Positions 1 through 10,858 of a stretch of DNA of 64,000 nucleotides are shown piece by piece. Under the pieces are notes generated by a model, which saw only the letters and a list, made by a program, of their open reading frames with translations, searched no databases and was not told where the DNA came from. Positions within the stretch are counted from its first letter, which is position 1; each line of letters opens with the position of its first letter. Made by a program: the position numbers and the translations under genes. The stretch covers positions 372,001 through 436,000 of the forward strand of contig CANUEZ040000213.1 in assembly GCA_948099385.1 (NCBI GenBank), written 5' to 3'. The stretch comes from Fasciola hepatica. Its lineage: Eukaryota > Platyhelminthes > Trematoda > Plagiorchiida > Fasciolidae.

Positions 1-845
1 CGAGACAGAACTCGAGACTTGAAGACGGAGAATAAATTGAGCTGGAGAGATTCGAATGGGAAACATGCTAAAATCGTTCCCATTCTGAGCTTGCTGTGAG
101 CTCATTTACACCGACTTTACGCATGATTCGTAATCTGTGATCAGTAAAGCATCGGAGCCGAGAGTCATCAATACTGGTGGTATTTCGGTGATTGCTGAAG
201 TTAAGTGCTGTATGCCTAATGTCGGTAAATCATAATCCTACTCGACCGGTCCAATTCCCAGCTCGAGCTCGACAGGTGCACATCGCCACAGAGGATTCAC
301 AACACACTAACGAAAACAGTGATAAAATATTTCCCGTAATAGCAGCACCTCGTTCCCCTGAAGTTTTGAGATTTTTTAACAAATAGGATGGAATTTCGAC
401 TTGATTATATTTTTACAATGCTGTGAGTAGCTTATTTGGATGAAACGTTAGTAAATTTTGAAGTTCACCCCAGAATACGTGGTAAATCAGGAAGGAAAAT
501 ATTCAATTCGAATGAGTTTAACCACTGACTGACAAACGGTAACCAGTTTCTATTCCCTTATTCCTCAAGTATGTCTTGATGAAGAATCCCAAATCTGATA
601 CCGAAATTATTGGCTTTAAGAACTGGTGTAGGTCGCAGTTTAGGAGGAAGGTTTACATTAGTTCCTATGTACTAATGGTGGCATCTCGGCTGATGATGAA
701 AAGTTCGTCCCCTGAATTCCAAGCTCACTAATCAGAGGTTGTTGAAGATGCGCAGGCATACGATTTCAGAATTCTCCGGGAACCTCACACTTCTATCCTG
801 TTGAACAACAGTAATTCAGTGTCGGGTAACAATATGCGAAATTTC

Positions 846-849
846 AACT
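846..849. other. Unoccupied gypsy target site (AACT/AGTT)
   Basis: The sequence runs uninterrupted from duplicon into the next module across AACT. At the equivalent places in the two arms a gypsy element is inserted, flanked by AGTT on its sense strand at 58,725-58,728 and 63,654-63,657. This is therefore the pre-insertion allele on a paralogous copy. A precise excision is not expected for an LTR retrotransposon. Confidence 0.8.
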
Positions 850-870
850 CAAATCGGTCAACAAACAAAA

Positions 871-1185
871 CTAGACTTGTGATCTCCGAATTCCGCTACA
901 GATTCGCGGAAGTGAAATAAACCGAGTAGTGAAGAATGTGTTACCAAAACGAAAGTGTACCACATTTCTCCGACACTGATACCAATTTAAACCATGAGCA
1001 CCGACAAGTCTAATCAGAACGTTTCCAACATAAGCCTTACTTCCTGAAAAGGCCCCAGTGAGAAGCGACATATACTGAGTGATCCGATAAGGCAGAAGTA
1101 TGCTGACGACTATGGTCAGGTCAAAACGGATAAGCCAATCCAAAACTGGCGTATTTGTAAATTGATTCGTCCGAAAAATACTCAA
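871..1185 (-). other. Unrecognised 104-codon ORF, partly conserved at 58,549-58,719
   Basis: The minus-strand ORF contains a hydrophobic run (about residues 22-32) followed by ITQYMSLLTGAFSGSKAYVG. The same peptide recurs with conservative changes (ITQYMS, LTGAYSGSKAYVG, GAHGL) on the plus strand at 58,540-58,720 in the right arm, where the downstream reading differs by an indel. Conservation at the amino acid level suggests a coding origin, either a host exon or part of another mobile element. I do not recognise the family. It lies beside PLE fragments in both places. Confidence 0.3.
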
Positions 1186-1589
1186 ATAGTAACGAGAAAT
1201 AGGGAAGCTCGAGTCTCATTCGCAAAACAATTCCAATGAGAAAAACTGCCGTGGGGCTCGATTGAATTGTTTTGATCGTTTGATGGATCAATGATGTCAG
1301 GAGTGAATAATCTATTAAAATGAATCGTTTGCACGTCTCATATATTGCAAGATGGACCCACGTAGGTTGTTCCGCAACTAAACTGAAATTGGTAAATCAG
1401 ATTCGATTTGGTGTACAGAGGTGGACGTTGTTTCACCGACGGTGTGGGGATCTCAATCGTTAGATGAACAATTCTGAGGTCAGCTGCATAATATGTTCGG
1501 GCAAGCGCTTATCCAAGTGGTCTTCTGAGCAAGCAATTGATATCATCACGTTTGAATGGAAGACAAAGGGTGACTAGTAGTTTTTCTGC

Positions 1590-1949
1590 TCAACAAATCG
1601 TTTGTCTGATCACTTTGGGCTTGCTGTGCATTCCGATAAATGCATCGGAATAAGCGTTTCTAGTCAAAGATTCTTTCAGCTGTCGTAGTTCAATGTCAAT
1701 CATGGCTTCTGTGCAGATATTTTGTGCTGTTTGAAATAGTGTTCGGACCAGACCACGTTCATATTCCACAGACACAAAGCTGTCAAATTGCAAGCATTGG
1801 CCTGTCCAAGTTTCTTTTCGGTAAACAGATCTGGCGATTGTTCCATCATTCTTCCTAGTAATTTTATTGTCGAGGAAGTGCAGTGTATCTTCGCGTTCTG
1901 CTTCCATCGTAAATCGTATATTCGGATGCAGGCGATCGAGTTCATCCAT
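1590..1949 (-). pseudogene. PLE-1 RT thumb/connector fragment
   Basis: The ORF begins at MDELDRLHPNIRFTMEAERE and continues through LHFLDNKITRKNDGT and VYRKETWTGQCLQFDSF. This is the stretch that follows the RT catalytic motif in Penelope-like elements and leads to the GIY-YIG domain. The same peptide occurs at 3,789-4,106, 41,201-41,758 and 43,699-44,328 with few changes. It is a shifted continuation of the RT frame above and not a separate gene. Confidence 0.85.
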
Positions 1950-2212
1950 AATCCATGTTGTCTCTTCTAGACTTATTGTGATGACTAATCATGACCAACG
2001 TATCGTTTGTAAAGTTGTGAACGTTGGAAGATTTTGCTCGCCTTTTCCTCAAGAAGAGCCATAAATATATGTGCCAGAATGGGACTCAATGGAGTTCCCA
2101 TTGGGACACCGTCAATTTGTCTGTAAGCCCGACCAAGGAAGGAGAACGATACGTTTGTTGTGCACAGTAGTAATTGTCTAACCAGAACTGATACTGGTAT
2201 ACCGATTTTCAG

Positions 2213-2929
<717 letters not shown>

Positions 2930-3362
2930 CTGTAGCTCTCCAATGGCGGATGTGAATGTGCTCAGGCGTAAAGGGTGACTTATGTTTGGACGATGTCATC
3001 CGGTACTGTCGTTCCAAGTCAATCAGCTTTGCTTTGAACCAAGTCTCCGCATCTTTTCAAGTTGGTTTGACTATTTGTAGTTGTTCGAATAGATATTCGA
3101 ATTGCGCCTGTGTCTTTATGCTGTTTATTTTACTCGGTGGTATGCACAAACGTAGACCACACGAAAGAGCCTGTAGTTGAAGTTCATTCGTGCAACCGAT
3201 GACAAATTGTTCACAAACGTTTCTCGTTGTTTCGGAAAATTTGGTTCGGCTAACTTGTGAACGAAGGAATTGTGAAGCTTGTTGAATGTACAAAGTTTGG
3301 CTTTTCGTATGTTTTCCATGCACAAGTTGGTAAATTTGATTCCGCTAACGAGGCTCATTTCG

Positions 3363-3635
3363 TCAAGAACAGCTGTACTCAACAGCTGCTGGATGTTGCG
3401 TCATCAGAAAATGACGAGCGACGGCCGACGACGGGATTTTATGGTTTCGAACGTTGTCATTATGCCTTTGATCTGACCCTGATTGCATCACAAAACGTTG
3501 TACCCAATTTGGAATATATTCAAACACTCGGTTACGTAACTGCCACTCTGTTCGACCCACGTAGGTTGCTCCGCAACTAAACTGAAATTGGTAAATCAGA
3601 TTCGATTTGGTGTACAGAGGTGGACGTTGTTTCAC
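3363..3635 (-). pseudogene. PLE-1 GIY-YIG endonuclease fragment, best-preserved frame
   Basis: The ORF reads PPLYTKSNLIYQFQFSCGAT and then YVGRTEWQLRNRVFEYIP. It matches the Penelope version of the GIY-YIG nuclease: a cysteine-containing lead-in, YVG for the YIG half, and the following arginine. In PLEs this domain nicks target DNA to prime reverse transcription. The frame is intact through the core here, whereas the copies at 43,423-43,690 and 57,907-58,179 need a frameshift at the CSCG position. The ORF ends where the copy ends. Confidence 0.82.
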
Positions 3636-3788
3636 CGACGGTGTGGGGATCTCAATCGTTCGATGAACAATTCTGAGGTCAGCTGCATAATATGTTCGGG
3701 CAAGCGCTTATCCAAGTGGTCGTCTGAGCATGCAATTGATATCATCACGTTTGAATGGAAGACAAAGGGTGACTAGTAGTTTTTCTGC

Positions 3789-4106
3789 TCAACAAATCGT
3801 TTGTCTGATCACTTTAGGCTTGCTGTGCATTCCGATAAATGCATCGGAATAAGCGTTTCTAGTCAAAGATTCTTTCAGCTGTCGTAGTTCAATGTCAATC
3901 ATGGCTTCTGTGCAGATATTTTGTGCTGTTTGAAATAGTGTTCGGACCAGACCACGTTCATATTCCACAGACACAAAGCTGTCAAATTGCAAGCATTGGC
4001 CTGTCCAAGTTTCTTTTCGGTAAACAGATCTGGCGATTGTTCCATCATTCTTCCTAGTAATTTTATTGTCGAGGAAGTGCAGTGTATCTTCGCGTTCTGC
4101 TTCCAT
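3789..4106 (-). pseudogene. PLE-1 connector fragment of copy P2
   Basis: The 105-codon ORF starts at MEAEREDTLHFLDNKITRKN. It is nearly identical to 1,590-1,949 and ends in KPKVIRQTIC followed by a stop. The GIY-YIG ORF lies downstream in another register, so the original single ORF is broken between the two. Confidence 0.85.
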
Positions 4107-4677
4107 CGTAAATCGTATATTCGGATGCAGGCGATCGAGTTCATCCGTAATCCATGTTGTTTCTTCAAAACTTATTTTGATGACTAGAACATGATCAACG
4201 TATCGTTTGTAAAGTTGTGAATGTTGGAGGATGTTGCTCGCCTTTTCCTCAATTATTCTTCAGTTTGAAAGAAAAGTTTGATTTGTGTATCTTATACTAT
4301 GAAAAATATTCAGGAATAGCTTTGAATACGGAAAAACTCTTCTAATGTGAGTCTGAATCAACTTTTTGGTTCAAACGACTTCATGTGTTTGAATTATGCA
4401 GCATTGTGATGCACGCTGCTCACAATTCAGATGCGATTAAAAAGATAAATCTAATGTAGAGTGCTCATTTATGAGGATGATTCGAAAGGAGAGTACCGCG
4501 TACGCAGACCTTATGAGCAGCAGTAAACACGAAGCTCGTCGTGTGCTTCCGGAAGAATTTGTCCCGTCACCCAGATAAAATAATATCCTACTTGCATAAA
4601 TGAGTACGTATCACCTTCATTCCCGCCAGTGTCCAGTCTGAATTGATCTGTATGAGTTGTTACACGACTCTCAACTC

Positions 4678-5020
4678 CTACGGATCCGGTAAAATTATTC
4701 CTATTTCAATGGTTGGTACACTAGCATTCAGTACATGAGCCTTATTAATACGCCAGCATTTATGACCATCCACCAGGACAGCATTGATTTTGTCAGTTCT
4801 TAAAACCTTCAGAACTTCCATTGGATGTAAAAGTAAATCCTTGAAAACGAATGATTTTTCCAACGTAACCATAGGGTTTTGAATGGATTGCTTGATCGCG
4901 CGCTTTCCGGCTTGGAGCATTTCGATATGTGAAGCAGTTACCTAAGTGAATGTCGGGCTTTATTTTCTGAAGGACTGCAATACTCTTAATGAAGCGAAAA
5001 ATCTCATCCAAACCCTTATT
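4678..5020 (-). other. Exon-like ORF(s), family not recognised
   Basis: On the minus strand an 87-codon frame (4,678-4,941) opens directly after a TTAG acceptor-like site at 4,942-4,943. It contains KSFVFKDLLLHPMEVLKVL and INAVLVDGHKCWRINKAHVL. An overlapping frame (4,793-5,011) contains DEIFRFIKSIAVLQKIKPDI. Both have ordinary protein-like composition, so this may be an exon with an upstream exon in another phase, or a frameshifted relic. It is not repeated in the arms. I cannot name it. Confidence 0.22.
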
Positions 5021-5194
5021 TCCTATTGCTGCGTTTGTGTGTGTCTCTACCTGTGTTTTCGAAAATCGGTCAACAAATCATCTTCTTCGTATTCAGCTTC
5101 TCTTTCCCAAATGATCTACTACTTCTTGTACTAAGTGGTCGGAATATAAAACTTTACATAATTTTTTTTTTATTCGTCATATCTATGGTGATCT

Positions 5195-5545
5195 GTGGGC
5201 AGTGGAGACTGTGTGGCCCTGGGTGGTGTGTTTGGTTGAAGTAGCCACGTACGCAATCAGACAGTCTTGCACTCACGCACCGTTACTGACTGTCTATTGG
5301 TTGATGCCTATTCGTTGCCACGATTAGTCACTCGTACGAGCCTGGCACCTGAGTGAACCATTCACGTAATCACATTTCGCGGAGTACCGGAAGATCGAGC
5401 CCGTTGCATTTACAGCTTGTGCCTGTTCGATTTTCCGTGCCCGCTTGGGTGTGCGTTAATAAACGGTTTATCCGCGTTCCGTATCCTGTTCTACTACTGA
5501 TTTCTGAACACAAAGCAAGCTACAATGATAAATAAACCGGTGGCA
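5195..5545 (+). repeat. Possible degraded LTR-like unit, member 1
   Basis: This interval and 6,715-6,985 share a diffuse succession of features: CACTCACGCACC or CACACGCATGCACC, TTGACTGTCTATTGGTTGATG or its variant, an AATAAACGG polyadenylation-like signal, then an AACACAA-type end. The spacing and order suggest two diverged LTRs about 1.5 kb apart with no coding remnant between them. Similarity is weak and was judged by eye. An alternative is two unrelated AT-rich stretches. Confidence 0.25.
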
Positions 5546-6714
5546 TAGAAGCTCAAAGCTAGTAAATGTTAGATACTAATAGTTATTACAATTACGATGG
5601 TAAAACTGATCACAAGTCGTTTCCAGCACTAATGTATAAAAGCTTGTCCTTCTGCAATCAGCTCGGTAGCCTTGTCAATCATAAACATATTTGAGGAATA
5701 CTAATTTATGTGACATTTCTGAATCGAAATCGCTGTTGATTGTGGGCTGAAGGAAGAAAACATTTAGTTTCTTGAAAGTGCATGAATTTCATACCATATT
5801 CACGATGATGAAGCAGGTTTTACTCCAAAACAATCAATGGAGATGACTTGGCAATCCAGGGAGACGGGAATGTCTATTAGCCCATTTGATACGTTTTTCA
5901 GTGACAGATATTTCTCGAAATCTGTCCGTAAATGACACTATGTTTATTCGTCATAGCCATGTGGAACATTGTGTCACTACAAGAGACAGTGGGTAGAAGC
6001 AAGTGATTTTTATTTAAACAAATCTTTCTATCTGGATTTTGACAAGGAAAAACACCATCTGAAGAGAATGGAATCCATTCAGTGGGAAACGTTTTGATAA
6101 ATTTCACTAGTCTGTCGAATGGATGGGTGACGTAAGGTAAGCAACATCCGCTTTCGGTCGACGTGAGGCGGGCATTTAGCTACCAACGAAGGTCGTCATG
6201 TGTAGGGATAAATGCAAATTACTGTGCAAACCATCTTGTCTAAAACCCTCATTTTAATACGATCCACAATGAAGCTCACAAGGCTTACAAAACGTGACTC
6301 TTGATAAGAAATTCTCCAAAGAAACTCAGTCTGGTATGCCTGCTGTTGCAAACCAATTAAGCCCATTGGAATTAGCTGCAATGAATCATGATAAAACTTA
6401 TCCGGATGGAAGTGTCATCTACAGCACTTTGAACAACGCGAGTTCTGAGAAGACTACAGGTGTTGTGAAAATTCGAATGAAAAAGATTTTGCTTCGCGAT
6501 GGGTCTAATTTTCTTCATAATTCACCGAACAAACGTTGTTAATATAAAGTTGTGTACTAACTGGATGTAAATAACTAGCTTTAGCCCTGTTCTGTTTCTT
6601 GAAAAATTTGAATTTCCTTGGTCTTAGTCAACACGACAAGTTGACCGAGTTTGGTAAACGGTCAAATATGAATGTGGTGTAGTACACAAGGATGAGCACT
6701 CCTCTGCCTGGGGG

Positions 6715-6985
6715 TTGTTCGTTGTTCGATCCGCAAAATAAAAACCAATTCCGCTGTGTCGGTTCAAGTGGTCACTCGCGCAATCACTGTCTCACACGCA
6801 TGCACCACTATTGACTGCCTATTGATTGATGGCTTGACCACTCTGGATCGCATGTACTGCTTGAGTTTGCCAAAGGAATATTCACATGTTAGCTTGCCCG
6901 CTTACAAGCGAGTTAACTGATGTGTAAATAAACGGATCTGTTGCGTACTTAGCTCTCCGTTATTTTCGAACACAACAAACTGTAT
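6715..6985 (+). repeat. Possible degraded LTR-like unit, member 2
   Basis: It shares with 5,195-5,545 a CACGCATGCACC tract, a GACTGCCTATTGATTGATGG tract, and AATAAACGGATC followed by TTCGAACACAACAAAC. If both are LTRs the element would be about 1.8 kb. No target duplication was found. Confidence 0.25.
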
Positions 6986-7295
6986 GAGCAAAAAGCTCAG
7001 TCACTGTTTCATCGGGAACCCACACTTGCAATAATTGAACAATAATATGGCTTCCAATAGCCTGATCAATACAGTATTATTTTAAACTATGGAGATCAAG
7101 TTTACCACAGATGGTTTTCTCCACTAAGGAATAAGTACTAATCACGCCAGGAACAGTAAATTTTGCTGAAGGTTCGATTTTATTAGGGTTGCACAGTAGG
7201 AAGAAAAAAACAGCAAACGCACAACTGTATTATTGCATGGCTCAATAGAAATTCCGCTGTTCATAGCAGGCTGGTGGGGAAAAAAGGTGATTATT

Positions 7296-7585
7296 TGGAA
7301 TGAACGAAACTGAAATCAGGGTCGTATGAGCTTCCGGGGCTATGTGAAGTGATAACAAACATGATCGCCACAAAACAGTTAATTATTGATTGACCTTTGG
7401 CGATCATCTCCTTTAGAGTTATTTCAAGCCACATAACTAGTGTGATAAAGAGCCCGGAATTACAAGATACTGATTGCGAGAATCGAGACACCTGGTCCGT
7501 CACGTAAAGCTGCTAATTTGTTCTGCAACACCCTGTTCCTTGACAGTGTTGCAACTTGTTCCCTAGGACAATTTTCATTGCAAAG
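7296..7585 (+). repeat. Diverged copy of the 10,140-10,390 repeat
   Basis: Short blocks align in order with 10,140-10,390 and 19,700-19,940: a GATGATCGCC or CATGATCGCC block, AGTTATTTCAAGCCACATAAC against AGTGTTATTTCAGGTCACAC, ACTAGTGTG, AATTACAAGATACTGA, and CCTTGACAGTGT. The divergence is much greater than between the other two copies, so this is an old member of the same family. Confidence 0.6.
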
Positions 7586-8449
7586 AACGAGGATTGTTCC
7601 TTTCTGTCGACTCTATCAGCCAGCTGTGTCAGCCAGCTGTGTCAACCAGCTAAAGACGATCCTACTATTATGCCAGAGACAAATACAAACTATTGCGAAG
7701 AGAACGGGATGCCAAGTAGGGAAGAGGGGAAAAGGTACAGCAAGTTAATGTCCACATCATACGGAGTTCCCAACCGATAGACAACCAACAGTTCAATCAC
7801 CAGGTTTTTCATCCCCGGCTGCCGTTCCCGAAAAATTCGCTGTAGGCAATCATTGGGATCGTTGGGGAAACCAATAAGAATGTTTCTCAAGGGTTTTCCA
7901 AACGTGTTATTCCAAAATGATCTACGGCATACTCACGGCAGAGGTATTCGACAGGGTGGGTAACTCAAGAAAACTGGGGAATGGGGTTCCTCCGGAGATA
8001 TTTCGACGCTGTAGACAGCTAACTGATACACCGAATTTGGTAAAGGAATGTTAGAGGGGGTATTCCAAGAGAGTTGAACAATACGGCTTTAAGCTGAGGT
8101 CCACAAAATGCCGTTTCCCACAACCCCAGGTGAGCTATTTGAGGTAAGTAATCTTTTCTTCTGGAATTCATACTGACCCTGAAAAAAATCGAACAGGTAG
8201 CAACAAGGAAGCTGGCGTCAGTACTGGCTTTCGTTAGTGCTACTCGCCTCTCTGGTTGGGGTCAAAGGAACGTGGATTATAGTTGGTTAGACATTTTGAG
8301 GGAAAATGGTGAGGATAGAAGTCAAGCGGCTCGAATGCTTTACTGTCTGCTCGTTAAAATCTCGTGCCAACCACTCAGGAAAATGTCATTTCGACAAAAC
8401 AATACAAGGCGACATCATACATTGAACGGAGAAAATAATCACAGCTTTC

Positions 8450-8450
8450 T

Positions 8451-8483
<33 letters not shown>

Positions 8484-8523
8484 TTATATATTATATATAT
8501 AAATATATATAAATGCTACCACA

Positions 8524-8573
<50 letters not shown>
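8450..8573. repeat. AT dinucleotide microsatellite, two tracts
   Basis: An imperfect (TA)n tract at 8,450-8,512 is interrupted by TTTATA variants. A purer (TA)n tract at about 8,522-8,572 follows after a short AATGCTACCACA spacer. There are no flanking inverted repeats that would mark a mobile element. Confidence 0.95.
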
Positions 8574-8575
<2 letters not shown>

Positions 8576-9056
8576 TACGTGAATTCACCGTCCGCACAGA
8601 TCACCAGTCCCAGTGATTAAAGGATTTCAAGGATGACGAGAGCTAGAATGCACTTTGAAAAGAAATTATATAAGTGTAAGATTTCGAATCCCGCTATCCA
8701 ATGCTGATTCACTATCACGTAGATCTGCACTTCATCACAGACGCTGTTCAACATGCACCAGACAAAATTTAGCATCAGTGAAAGTACAATGAGCGGAATA
8801 GAAAAAATGGCAACAAGAAGAGGAGGCTGGCGAATAGACGAGTCTTATCTACGAGGATCTGCTCGCAGGGGCAAAAAGACCATCGAGGGAGGAGAATGAG
8901 AATAAAAGTTGTGAAACACATGGCGACGCACGTGGGTAACGTGGGACCTGCTGGTGATGGCGGAGCGAGTACAAGTCGTCCATTATGGACCAAATTGTTT
9001 CGTTCGGATGGTCGTTTCTCAGGCTCTAGTATGGGGAATATTCCAGGACCTGCACA

Positions 9057-9560
9057 TTGATCTGGGGCAAACTGCCGCTGGACACCGATTTTTGTGACCA
9101 CAAGTACACAGGCACGTCGTTCTCTTATATGATGTTTGGACGCTGCAGTACTTTCAAAAACGCGCCTCGGGTCAATCAGGAAGCGCTGCAGGTTTTGATT
9201 GCGGGTTACCTAGACGAAATGGTTAGTGTGGATCTCGTAGGCCTCCTGGCAGAACTCTCACAGGCCAATAATACATCCTTCTGTTGGTTGACTACTTTAC
9301 GGAGTGGTGCGAATCTATCGCCGTAAGACAAACTGATGCGGTACCCGCCGCTAGTGTCATCACTCATCACTGGATATATCAGAGAGTTGTTCCGAGATAA
9401 CTAAATTCAGGCATAGGGTCGAACTTCGACAGTGCAGTGCTGCTGGAACTTTGTCGATTTCTTGGACTAGAGACAAATAGAACTACAAACTATCCTGCAC
9501 AATGAAATAGGCTCAGGTCACAGCTGAGGGCTTTCAACGATCAAAATTCTAGTAAATGAA
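9057..9560 (+). pseudogene. Ty3/gypsy integrase relic, older lineage, copy 1
   Basis: The frame at 9,057-9,326 reads CSTFKNAPRVNQEALQVL (end of the integrase zinc-binding region), then EMVSVDLVGLLAELSQ, which carries the first catalytic aspartate of the DDE core. After a frameshift, the reading at about 9,413-9,560 gives SNFDSAVLLELCRFLGLETN and RTTNYPAQ, the block around the second aspartate and the lead to the catalytic glutamate, where the glycine after PAQ is replaced by a stop. It is an inactive relic of a lineage different from the gypsy element at 58,729. Confidence 0.72.
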
Positions 9561-10858
9561 AACAGCTTATTGACACTTTGTCCCACTGCTTACCGTGGTG
9601 CCATCCATAGTTCTACTAAACAAAAGCCACACTTTTATGGACAGGAATGGAAATACGACGCCCCAAAGACAGACGACCAAGTTGTGTCAACAATCAGTAA
9701 ATGGTTGTCGTGGGGTATGTCTACAACGTGTTGGACATGCTGAAGCAAGCCAGCCAATCATCTCGTAGTCATATGGAGATAGCTTATATATATTAAAGAG
9801 AGTGTTTCAACAGGAAATCCTCCAGCCCTCTCCTGAAGACTGTTTATAAGATATGACCCCATAAAACGCAACCAAATTCAGTGATACCTTCAAAATTCCA
9901 CAAAGAGTGGTAAATGGCTTTTCACAATAGAACGAGTGTTATTGGGCTCCAACCGTGTCATCCGAGACTTCCGAAGCACGCAAAATTCGTTCATTTTGTA
10001 GTTTTATTAACTGAGGAGATACGAAGATGAGTCAGACCAGCCAATAGAGCACGACGGTTCTGAGTCAAGTATACCTGATGAAACAGTCGAGATGGAGGCT
10101 GCGAGTAAATGAGGAATGACTCATGTGCCGGGGACGATACTTTCATTGAACGGGGAGCAGTGTAAGGTGATACCGAAGATGATCGCCGTGAAGTACCTGA
10201 TTATGGAATTGTCACAAACAATTGTCTCTTTTTTAGTGTTATTTCAGGTCACACAACTAGTGTGGTAAAGAATTCGGAATTGCAAGATACTGAGTGCAAG
10301 AACCAGGACACTCCTCCTATAAGGTTGGCATTCTGTGACGACACTACCCTGCCCTTTGACAGTGTCTCTACTTGGTCCTTAATAAAAGTTGCGTTCAAAA
10401 CACCAAAGATTCTTCCCTTCTGATATCATGCAGGTGAACTTCCATTTTTTCGTGATGGAGAGGAAGCGCACGCCCATAACCGAAAAATATCACTGCTTCA
10501 ATGAACAAAAGGAATATAAAATTATGAAAACGCATTTTGCACACGATTTGATCTTAGATATGGCTCAGAACCTTTATTTAAGTGAATAAGCCTTTTTCGC
10601 ATCCATCTTGTAAAATACTATGTTGCCGTTAGACGGGGTTTGCAAAATGCTACCACATTTTGATAAAGAAAATAACTTCTAAAGGGCAATAACTATATAC
10701 AGAGAAAAAAGGTTTCTCAGTAAACTACCGTACTTCATTGTAATAAGGGACGAGTTGAAGTAGGCTGCTTTATTTTTCCGCCGCTCTGAAGCAAGCCCCA
10801 TAAGCCGAACAAAGGTAAACACCTGTTGTAATGGCGGATAAATTACACAAACTCGTCT
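9560..10858 (+). repeat. 1.3 kb repeat, copy 1
   Basis: It is nearly identical to 19,125-19,925 for its first 800 bp, then diverges moderately to 10,858, matching 19,930-20,425. After 10,858 the copies are unrelated. It contains an ORF at 10,389-10,589 (HFFVMERKRTPITEKYHCF) that is matched at 19,968-20,210. Nothing in it is recognised as a gene. It directly follows the integrase relic and may include its 3' flank. Confidence 0.85.

Larger units (their letters stand above)
1..1185. repeat. Duplicon outer module, copy 1 (direct orientation)
   Basis: Bases 1-316 and 623-845 match 14,564-15,106 in the same orientation, and (as reverse complement) 63,654-64,000. Bases 850-930 continue into sequence matching the flank beyond the gypsy element at 16,855-16,935 and 58,649-58,724. 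Bases about 317-622 (roughly 306 bp) are absent from the other copies. They are either an insertion here or a deletion shared by the other two. This copy has no gypsy insertion. No promoter or gene is recognised apart from the ORF at 871-1,185. Confidence 0.85.
3341..4255 (-). mobile_element. Penelope-like element family 1, copy P2, 5'-truncated
   Basis: It starts where P1 ends (about 3,340) and has the GIY-YIG domain (3,363-3,635), the connector and RT thumb (3,789-4,106), then RT motif C. It breaks off at about 4,255 within the RT, after codons corresponding to the lysine-rich stretch upstream of motif C. It lies head-to-tail with P1. Motif C reads YVDH. Base identity to P1 over the shared 1,380-1,980 block is very high, with only a few differences by eye. 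Confidence 0.87.
4256..9056. other. Mostly unassigned interval between PLE and integrase relic
   Basis: Apart from the entries at 4,678-5,020, 5,195-5,545, 6,715-6,985, 7,296-7,585 and 8,450-8,573 I see no supported gene. Short ORFs at 6,294-6,542, 7,518-7,780, 8,272-8,502 and 8,775-9,101 have no recognised motifs. This interval has no counterpart between the PLE and the integrase relic in the other two copies of the module, where the two adjoin directly at about 18,557 and 57,500. Confidence 0.5.

Noticed and set aside
8775..9101. 108-codon minus-strand ORF ending in a Phe/Leu-rich tail
   Set aside because: It is antisense to the approach of the integrase relic, its composition is low-complexity at the end, and nothing supports it.
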